Below are positions 56,763 through 64,000 of a DNA stretch of 64,000 nt, one piece after another. Location of the stretch: contig OY725489.1 in the NCBI GenBank assembly GCA_963281255.1, positions 4,030,001 to 4,094,000 on the forward strand, written 5' to 3'. The number at the start of each line of letters is the position of its first letter. Positions within the stretch are counted from its first letter, which is position 1. A program made the translations under genes and the position numbers. This DNA is from Aphrocallistes beatrix (lineage: Eukaryota; Porifera; Hexactinellida; Sceptrulophora; Aphrocallistidae). The notes under the pieces were generated by a model. The model saw only the letters and a program-made list of their open reading frames with translations. It did no database searches and was not told where the DNA came from.

Positions 56763-57689
56763 GTCCATCTAATTTGCATCTCAGTATACGATTTTCCAAC
56801 CAGCCACAATTTTGTATTCAATATTTTGAATTGTAATGTCATTCATGAGAATCACAAGATTCAGAACAATTATAGCCAGTATACTTTTCATTTCAATGAG
56901 GTTAAATAAAACTCGGTTAAACTTTTTCGGATATTTATTGACTAGAGCTGTAGTCAATTTATTATTATAAGCTATAAGCTTCTGTTTGTCTCATCTCAGT
57001 TTTAACTTAATTACTAGTCAGAAACGTATTGTTAGACTATTTGATAGGTTTCCCGATTGTTATACGTATATAGAAGAATCGGATAACTTTTACTGACAAA
57101 TAGTATTCGATTTTGTAATACCTTTTTTATTGATCCATCTTGAATCAGTTCGGCACTGGTTGTATAATTTACATTTTTTTACATTTTTCCTTTATTCTTT
57201 GAGTATTTAGAGGCAAATAAAGAAAGGTTTTAATTGAATTCAATTTATTTTCCTCAGAGAAAAGCCTCGGAAACAATCAGATTTATTTAAACACTATGCA
57301 GAAATTTCCAGGTCTTATAAATTCCCGGGAATATTCCCGGAAAGTTTCCACATTTGAAAATTCCCGGGAATTTTGCAACCCTAGTTGGATGAAATATAAA
57401 CTCAATCGAGATGACTCAACAAATAAAATTCTAAAAGGACGATTGGGAGATATTTGGTATTCTATCACCCCAGAAATTCTTGAACCTTATTATAGTTCAA
57501 TGACACGCCGTTGCCAGATGGTAGTAGAAAATAATGGCTATAAGATAAACTATTGATCTTAAACATCCCTATTTGACAATTGAAATATATAAAAGTACTA
57601 ATTAATTAATATAATATGTTAATATTGGTTCAAATATGGAGTTGCAATAATTATGAATTATACTGTAAGTCAGAAGAAACGTGTATTAA
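56763..57689. other. Geneless stretch
   Basis: An 86-codon frame at 57296-57556 contains NSREYSRKVSTFENSREF, which only reflects repeated TTCCCGGGAAT motifs (57318-57375). No further feature. Confidence 0.4.
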
Positions 57690-58404
57690 ATATAGTAAAC
57701 AAATTGATCATCAAATTTACTCGAAATATGATATTCGAAATCTACACCCCTGAAAACCCCATACCAATCGTTTAAAGCAAGTTTCTAGCATTTTTTTGAG
57801 ATTTGTTTACCTTATTGTATCTTATGTAAACAAAAGTAAACAAATAATTTATCATATAGATCTGAAAATATGATATTCAAAATCTACACCACTAAAAATC
57901 CTAAGTCTACCTTTGGAAGCAAGTCTTTCGCATTTTTTTGTAATTTATTTACTTTATGTATCTAATGTAAACAAAGTAAACAAATAATTTATCATATACA
58001 GGGTGGCCCGTAAGTTCTAATAAAATTGGTGTGAAAATATGTATATAAAAGTGTGAAAATATGCACATAATCTTTTTTATTGCCATACATTATAATACAT
58101 TTAAGATATCAAACATACATCGTGGCTTTGCAGTATTAATAACAATGACAATCTTTAGTAGTGTCGTACAATGATATCTATTGTGGTAATGTAGTAATTT
58201 ATTTAGTATAGAAAAGGTGTGAAAAATTTTTGTTCCATTTTTTTGCAAAGGTGCGAAAATTTCGATTAGATCTTAACACTTAATCGTAGCCGTATCATTT
58301 GACGCCTGCATGTCAATTTTCACACCTCTACTACTTGCCAATTTTTCAAATCAATTCGGACAAACACACACACAAAAAAAATCCAAGCGTTTTAATATAT
58401 AAGA
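57690..58404 (-). mobile_element. Helitron, second subfamily, tail missing
   Basis: Head on the minus strand TCTTATATATTAAAACGCTT preceded by A, starting at 58404. The body shares GTGTGAAAAAT, TTATTTAGTATAGAAAAGG and the about 140-bp unit (two copies, 57740 and 57882) with 19035-19824. A lone foldback end CAGGGTGGCCCGTAAGTTCT lies at about 57999 after TA. The left part is truncated before the hairpin tail. Confidence 0.78.
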
Positions 58405-58465
58405 TTTGGTTTCTAGGGTATTTATAGTCCAGAAATAACATTATCCAAAGTTCTATAAGTAGCCC

Positions 58466-59607
58466 TAATACTTGATTGCGTGGCCTTTCATTATTTTAAT
58501 TTCATTCAATCGTTTCGATAGTGTTCTGTATAAATCTCAAAACGTTTCGATCGGGAATTTTTCTCACTCTTCTTTTAGAACGTCTCGGAACTCGACTAGA
58601 GATTTCGGTTGGAACTTCTTCCACCTTACATTTCTGAGTAAAATGTCCCATACGCTTTCGATAGGGTTTTGGTCGGGTGATTGTGGAGGCCATACCAATT
58701 TCTTTATTTTTTTCGATCCAAACCACTTGTCTACAATTTTTGCTGTGTGACATGTAGCATTCTCCTGTATGATTAAGGGGGCTTTTTCTTCCTCCGAAAC
58801 TTTCCCCAGAAAATTTTGAATGGTTCTAAAATAATAGATATATACAGTTGAGAATTTAAATTACCCTTAACTTCAATCAACGGACCCATTTTATCATAGG
58901 AAATGCATCCCAACACAAGGGAACCTACCGCTGGGTTGAAACAAATTAAATCTGGATTCATCTGAAAATATTATGACTTTACAATCCTTCATTACCCAAA
59001 ACCTATGGTTGTTGTAATAGTCTAACCTTTTAAGTATGTTATTTCTTGTTATCAGTGGATTTTTACAAGGTTTGTGTCCGCGAAAACCCTGATAATGCAG
59101 ATTACGCCTCACAGTCTTTTGAGAAACAGAAACTTGTCTGCCAGTATTGAAAAGTTCTGTAATGCTTCGTAAACAATTGGTGCTATTATTTTTCACAATA
59201 GTTTTCAACTGACGTGAAGCCCTAAGAGAAATAGATTTACGTCGCCCAGTCCTTGTCTGATTCATCGTTGAACCGGTCTTTTTATACTTTTGGATTATAT
59301 AATATATTGTAGTGTACATCAAGAATTGTGGCGATTTCTCGAATCGACTTTCCTCCTCTTGAAAGGCCTGCAGCTTGATTCCTCAGAGCCAGCGAGATTT
59401 CCTTGGATCGGGGCATTATGAAAATATAATTGCTACATGTAAATTTTAAAGTTATAATTGAAGTCATTAGGCAATTCCAAATAAGAGAGTATTCAATATA
59501 AGTCGATCTCTTCAATATACAATATTGTAAACTACTATGATTATTTAATATTTTTCATCATGGGATAAAAAAAAGATCACTGTTGAAATACTTTTGTCAG
59601 CTTAGTG
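58466..59607 (-). pseudogene. Tc1-like transposase and one terminal repeat
   Basis: The right end, reverse CACTAAGCTGACAAAAGTAT, ends at 59607 beside TA. The protein reads MPRSKEISLALRNQAAGLSR (start about 59416), a shift, TRTGRRKSISLRASRQLKTI, VSVSQKTVRRNLHYQGFRGH and VIIFSDESRFNLFQPSGR with the first Asp. Then comes ENATCHTAKIVDKWF, where the usual DN(A/D) Asp is Glu, and LVWPPQSPDQNPIESVWDIL with the third acidic residue. Two stops lie in the tail, and GHAIKY ends at about 58470. The left terminal repeat was not found. Confidence 0.88.
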
Positions 59608-59649
59608 TACATACATACATACATACAGACGGACGAGATACTTCGTCCA

Positions 59650-59885
59650 TGCTAAAAAGGTGACAATAACGTCATAATTCCATGATGATTCGACATTTTT
59701 TGATGAATAGAAATGTCAGTTTTTTTCGACTATACTCAGCCATTTTAGGTGATAGAAAGCTGAATTGATAATAGACTATAGCACGTTATTATTTTTCAGA
59801 TATTATATAACTATCATCAAAAATGATGGCACATTACTCTACTATAACGTCATCATTACGCATCAAAATAGTGAAAAATGACAAA
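59650..59885 (+). mobile_element. Helitron internal fragment
   Basis: GTGACAATAACGTCATAATT, TCCATGATGATTCGACATTT and AACGTCATCATTACGCATCA are the paired family blocks. Head and tail are missing. Confidence 0.7.
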
Positions 59886-60400
59886 ATTCCAGATCATGAA
59901 CAAAGTTCATAGATTTGGCCATTTATGAACCTTGGGTTATGGCATGAACTTTTTTTATGACATGAACTTCTCATTTTTGACATGAACATGGCTTTTTTGG
60001 TTTTTGGAAAAATTAATTGGAAATGTTACCAAATTGATCAAATATTGTAAGTGAAATATGTCCTAGAGCTTATTATCAACCATTAAAAGTCAAAATAGAC
60101 CATACACATAGAATACGAATACCCTTAAAAATTTTGTTTGATCGATCCTTTAGTACACTAGTTCTCTATGTTTACTAATGGAACCTGGATTATATGATGG
60201 AGAAACTGCTTCTTATTCCTCAAGTTCAAACTGTTCATCAGCCTTTGGAGTAACTGAAACCTCAAAAAGACCAAAGGTTTGCTAATTTTGTTCGAGGTTT
60301 TAACATTCTAAATATTCCATCTTAATTAAAATAACTTATTCACCTATCATCATCCATATTACAATCATATAAAGGTTGTCATTGGGTGTTTAGCGTGTTT
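59886..60400. other. Geneless stretch
   Basis: CATGAACTT motifs repeat near 59900-59995 (ATGGCATGAACTTTTTTTAT, GACATGAACTTCTCATTTTT, GACATGAACATGG). No gene. Confidence 0.35.
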
Positions 60401-60554
60401 TAGAGGGGGCTGTGATAACTTTTGGACTTCCCAATGTTTCGTATCGGAAACATCGATTATCGCACATAAGTAAGCCCTTTAAATTATTCAAATTAGGCTG
60501 TGAAAAGAAAAGATCTAATTATGTAGCTATTCATTGTAGGCACTGCGACTCGGA

Positions 60555-61044
60555 AATTGTTTGGATAAGAGGAAACGAAGAGGATATAGGCAAAAGTACA
60601 GGAAAGAATGGGAGAAGCAGCCAGAGTTTCATGGTTGGCTCCAGTCAGTCACTACTAACAATAAGAAGGCTTACTGCGTAGCGCGTAGTAAAGAATTAGC
60701 TGCAATTGTAACTGCTCTGAGGAAGCATGCAAGTACCAATTTTAATATAACCAAAGTTAATGAACTAAGAGATCCGACAGTAACAAGAATCACAGAAAAA
60801 TTGATTCCTCCTCACTTGTAAAGAAGTCAGAAATCCGTATGGCTGTACTTGTGGCGGAGCACAATTTAGCTTTACCTTGATGGATCATTTCTCAGATCTT
60901 CTTCCACGATTGTGTCCTGATTCTAAAATTGCTCACAAATTTAAATCGAAGCGTAAGAAGACTGAATCGATAATCACCAATGCCTTGGCTCCATATTTCA
61001 CGAAAACATAGTTGATAAGCTAACCGAGTTAAAGTTTTCGATCC
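60555..61044 (+). pseudogene. hAT transposase N-terminal part, BED-like
   Basis: KRKRRGYRQKYRKEWEKQPE then FHGWLQSVTTNNKKAYCVAR is the BED-type start of hAT transposases. The second zinc Cys of the usual YC.(A/V)C reads Arg. SKELAAIVTALRKHASTNFN follows, then shifted pieces MDHFSDLLPRLCPDSKIAHK and ESIITNALAPYFTKT. The frame reaches DKLTELKFSIL at the mariner insertion and continues beyond it at 62710 as IDEGTDVSR. Several frameshifts. Confidence 0.88.
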
Positions 61045-61239
61045 TACAGGGGCATTCAATAAATGCTAATCACTATATTTCAATGAGAGAGTATTACTAA
61101 CCCAGTCAACTCAATGCAATTACATACGAGTACAAACATATTTCAACTCTATAACAAAACATAGAGGGAGTTGATTACTCAATTATTTCCCGAGTAACAG
61201 TGATTTTAGATATCTACATTTTGGACTATCATATTTTGC

Positions 61240-62639
61240 ATGGCTTCTTGTCCTAATTACTCTGAAATTGAGCAACGGACGTATGTCAAATTTCGCACTA
61301 CAGTACACCCTCGCTAATCCGAATAGCTTTATACCAATGATCTAAAAAATCGTTCGGATTAGTGTATTTGTTCCGATTAGTGAAATAACACTAATTCAAT
61401 GGGGTATTAACTATAAAAAATTTGAATTGTTAGAATATTAGGATAATATTTTGTTATAATTACTTCTTTAATGAGGTTTCTCAATCTTATTGAAGTGTAT
61501 AATATTATAAACGTTGATTTAAAGCATAGAGGCGAAAAAGATTATATTTCGGGTGTTTGGATTGTAAGAATGAAGTGTCCGGATTAGCGAGGAATCGGAC
61601 TAGCGAGGTTCGGATTAGCGAGGGTGTACTGTATCCTCGAAATCCTTCCAAAGTATATTTATGAGGAGCTGGCAATGATATGTGGAGAAGATTCTCTATC
61701 ATATTCAACAGTCAGAAGATGGGTAAACCTGTTTAGGGAAGGTAGGGCCTCTGTCCAAGACGCCCCTCGTCCTGGAGCACCAAAACTGGCGACCAACAGT
61801 GGCAAAGTGAGTGAGGTAAAGGAATACGTCGACTCTTTCCCCCATTCTTCGGTTGAGAACGTAGCTAACAATGTTGGCATTTCAACGGGAAGTGCACACG
61901 CGATTCTGAAGTCGGAGTTGGAACTGAGGAAGGTCCAAGTGCGATGGGTACCACATTGCCTAACTTCTCCACAAAAGGCCGCTAGACTCCAAATTGCCAA
62001 GGAAAACCTCACAATCTATGAACGGTGTGACCCAAGACAGTTATTAGAGATAGTAACAGGGAATGAAACTTGGATACAATTCAAGCCACCGATCAGAAAA
62101 CAAGATGGCAGGGTATGGCTGAAAAAAGGAGAGATGCCCCCAGCTGTTTGTGTGTCCGACTTTCGTGCTCCGAAGGTCTTATACTGTATATTTTTCGATG
62201 GGCTAGGGCCCAGATCTCTGTTCCCAAAGGCCAAACACTTACTGGACAATTCTACGCTGATGTGGTGTTACCTGAGGTTAAGAAATCGTACTTTAAGCGT
62301 CGTCCAAAGACTGGAACACGCGGTCTCAAAATTTTGCATGATAATGCCAGACCACATAAAACTTTGGCTGTCAGGCAGAAAATTAAAGATATGGGTATGC
62401 ACGAAGTCCTGCATCCACCTTACTCCCCTGATATAGCCCCATGTGACTTCTGGCTGTTCAGAAAACTCAAAGATCACCTCTCTGGACGAGAATTTGAAGA
62501 TCAGCTCAGCCTTGGTCGGGCAATTTTCCAATACCTCGAAGTCATACCCAAGGATGAGTATAGGAAGACGTTTGAAAATTTGATTAAAAGGCTAAATTCT
62601 GTTGTAAAGTATAAAGGAGATTACTTTGAACATTCTTAG
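61240..62639 (+). pseudogene. Mariner transposase, split by a MITE
   Basis: Starts MASCPNYSEIEQRTYVKFRT (61240). The MITE sits in the next codon, and the frame resumes as ILEILPKYIYEELAMICGED. SYSTVRRWVNLFREGR and GISTGSAHAILKSELELRKV are the helix-turn-helix pair; RWVPHCLTSPQKAARL follows. The first catalytic site reads VTGNETWIQF, with Asn where mariners have Asp. A shift at about 62230 leads to VPKGQTLTGQFYADV, LHDNARPH (second Asp) and YSPDIAPCDFWLF (third Asp), ending YFEHS at 62639. MITE, frameshift and the Asp-to-Asn change each suffice to inactivate it. Confidence 0.93.
61301..61631. mobile_element. Pogo/Tigger-like MITE, 331 bp, inside mariner
   Basis: CAGTACACCCTCGCTAATCC and GGATTAGCGAGGGTGTACTG ends, TA on both sides (61299-61300, 61632-61633). 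Same length as 16298-16628. Its removal with one TA rejoins the mariner N-terminus. Confidence 0.95.
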
Positions 62640-62709
62640 TAAAAATCATCAAATTTACACAATTATTTTTTGTTTTGGTGGGGTGTGATATTTATTGAAT
62701 GCCCCTGTA

Positions 62710-62975
62710 ATTGATGAAGGAACTGATGTGTCAAGGATTTAGTAGTTTTGTGCGTTTTTATAATGAATGTTCAATGCTTGTAAAGAGTATTTTGTACAAG
62801 CTTATCGAAATATCTAACTCGGACGCCGAGACGCTATTTAAGTGTATCATTGCAGAACTAGAGAGAGATACGATACCAACCAGTAATATAATCGGGTTCG
62901 CCGCTGACACCTGAAATGCAATGATGGGAGAGCACAACAGTGTCCAACAGAGAATGAAGGTAATTGTTCCAAACA
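62710..62975 (+). pseudogene. hAT transposase, middle part
   Basis: IDEGTDVSR, then in a shifted frame FVRFYNECSMLVKSILYKLI and SNIIGFAADT, stop, NAMMGEHNSVQQRMKVIVPN. The GF.(A/S)D(G/T).N.MMG motif is the hAT/DUF4371 catalytic region. It is cut at 62975 by a Helitron. Confidence 0.88.
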
Positions 62976-63580
62976 TTCTTACTATTAAAACTCGATTAAT
63001 CTATATACAGTCGACTCCGCTTAATAGGGTCACATTGGTCAGAGGGCATTTTGACCCGATTAAGCGGAGAACCCTATTAACCGAAAATATATTTGTATTA
63101 GCTTCTATGTGTGATAGCTATTCCGGTCCTGCCAAAAGTGGCCCGATTAAGCGGTTGACCCGATTAAACAGTGGCCTATTAAGCGGAGTCGACTGTATAA
63201 ATATATATATATATCAGTAACGAATTGACTGAAGAAACTGCCGGTCATAGAAAGCTAATTTTTGGCATGTGAGAGTCTTTTGGCTATGGCTCCAGTAACT
63301 TCTGAGCTCAGAGCAAAATGTCGACTCATCATGAAATTATGACGTCATTGTCACATTTTTTAAAGTTAAGCAACACAGTTATTCAAGCATAACTCAGCCA
63401 TTATAGGGGATAGCACACTGAAATTTTAATAGAATATGTATACTAACATATCTCACATATGATGCAACTATTATCAAAAAATGATGACTCATCGCTTTGG
63501 TATGACGTCATCATTACTCATCAAAAATTTTTAAATAGACAAATTTGGTGATTTGCAGCGCAAGCAAGCGAAGCGGCTTG
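62976..63580 (+). mobile_element. Helitron inserted in a hAT frame, 605 bp
   Basis: Starts TTCTTACTATTAAAACTCGA after A and ends GCAAGCGAAGCGGCTTG before T. Deleting it gives VPNIFIMYCICHTAHL in one frame, as expected for hAT, with no duplicated bases. It holds TGACGTCA twice and a 188-bp MITE. The head has TT in place of the usual TC. Confidence 0.93.
63008..63195. mobile_element. Pogo/Tigger-like MITE, 188 bp, inside Helitron
   Basis: CAGTCGACTCCGCTTAATAG and its reverse at the right, TA on both sides (63006-63007, 63196-63197). Same length and same relative position as the copy at 35977-36164. Confidence 0.93.
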
Positions 63581-64000
63581 TATTCATTATGTACTGTATT
63601 TGCCATACCGCTCATCTTTGTGCACCCTATGCATCTAAGAAGCTTCCACGAACAGTGAAAGAGTTGGTGAGGGATATATATATACTCATATCTTTCCCAC
63701 AATTCTATGAGACAAGCCGCATTCAAACAGTTTCAACATTTCGCCGAGGTGGAACCACATAAATTGCTAAGGCCGTGCCAAACCAGATGGCTGTCACCCC
63801 ATATGTGTGTGTGACGCGGATAGTGGAACAATGGGATGCTTTAACTAGCATTTTTAATGCGCGGCAGAACAGGATCACCTCCTAGTTTAGCAAAGAATTA
63901 GCGGAATATTTCAGAATCACATTTTAAAGTTGTATTTTTACTTCCTAGATTTTGTGCTACCAAAGTTCACGCACTAAAACCTTCTTTTCCAGAGTTCCCA
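63581..64000 (+). pseudogene. hAT transposase, C-terminal part, runs off the window
   Basis: IMYCICHTAHLCAPYASKKL then PRTVKELVRDIY, and in shifted frames KQFQHFAEVEPHKLLRPCQT with RWLSPHMCVTRIVEQWDALT. This matches the LCHSLHLCA..A...LP and (V)EPHK.LRP.QTRWLS blocks of hAT proteins. The dimerisation tail would lie beyond 64000. Confidence 0.88.

Larger units (their letters stand above)
61047..62707 (+). mobile_element. Mariner element with intact terminal repeats
   Basis: CAGGGGCATTCAATAAATG and, reversed at the right, TTTATTGAATGCCCCTG. TA on both sides (61045-61046, 62708-62709). Removal with one TA restores a hAT frame across the site (KLTELKFSIL|IDEGTDVSR). It contains a 331-bp MITE and a broken transposase. 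Confidence 0.95.

Overview
This is a eukaryotic window from an AT-rich, probably invertebrate animal genome; the phylum cannot be fixed from the sequence. The pointers are spliced-gene style signals, no operons, THAP/BED/C2H2/PHD-type zinc-finger fragments, animal-type Tc1, mariner, hAT, piggyBac, P-like, Mutator-like and Ty3/gypsy remnants, Helitrons, a 560-bp AAT microsatellite, and two 200-N placeholder gaps. Almost all of it is transposon-derived. No rRNA, tRNA, CRISPR or plainly intact host gene was seen. The best host-gene candidates are small: a leucine-zipper segment near 8.6-8.8 kb, a type II membrane-protein start at 9.7-10.2 kb (minus) with a G-rich minisatellite upstream, and an unrecognised 169-residue ORF at 14.5-15.1 kb (minus).

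Layout. 0-1.4 kb: a 129-bp tandem repeat whose unit looks like an exon plus an intron, then a gap. 1.8-6.5 kb: a broken mariner, a Helitron, and a four-level nest (P-like palindrome > second palindrome > Tc1 > small MITE). 7-10.6 kb: minisatellites, zipper and membrane ORFs. 12.3-13.4 kb: the C-terminal part of a Mutator-like transposase carrying a PHD-like finger, and a hAT MITE with a perfect 8-bp duplication. 15-20 kb: hAT and pogo-like MITEs, Helitrons, foldbacks. 21.5-22.3 kb: a decayed C2H2 ORF. 22.5-26 kb: a degenerate minisatellite split by a foldback, and pogo/Tigger-like MITEs. 26.7-27.5 kb: piggyBac. 29.1-31.4 kb: a THAP/P-like transposon inside a hAT pseudogene. 32.5-33.1 kb: (AAT)n. 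33.1-35 kb: HIRAN-like, mariner and gag-like fragments. 35.4-38.2 kb: two Helitrons and a palindrome. 39.2-41.9 kb: gypsy. 45.1-47.8 kb: a P-like-ended element holding gypsy protease/RT pieces. 48.7-53.1 kb: two decayed hATs. 54-56.8 kb: Helitron and P-like palindromes. 57.7-59.6 kb: Helitron and Tc1. 60.4-64 kb: a hAT gene broken by a mariner (itself broken by a MITE) and by a Helitron.

The most interesting content is a transposon system. A P-element-like THAP transposon (29140-31372) has ends CATAGCCTAC...GTAGGCTATG and a 7-bp target duplication. The same ends flank several long palindromic, non-coding elements, two of them with perfect 7-bp duplications, so the coding element belongs to the family that probably mobilised them. 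Several insertions landed in older transposon reading frames. Removing each one restores the frame across the junction, which fixes the element boundaries. For the Helitron family this shows insertion between A and T without duplication.
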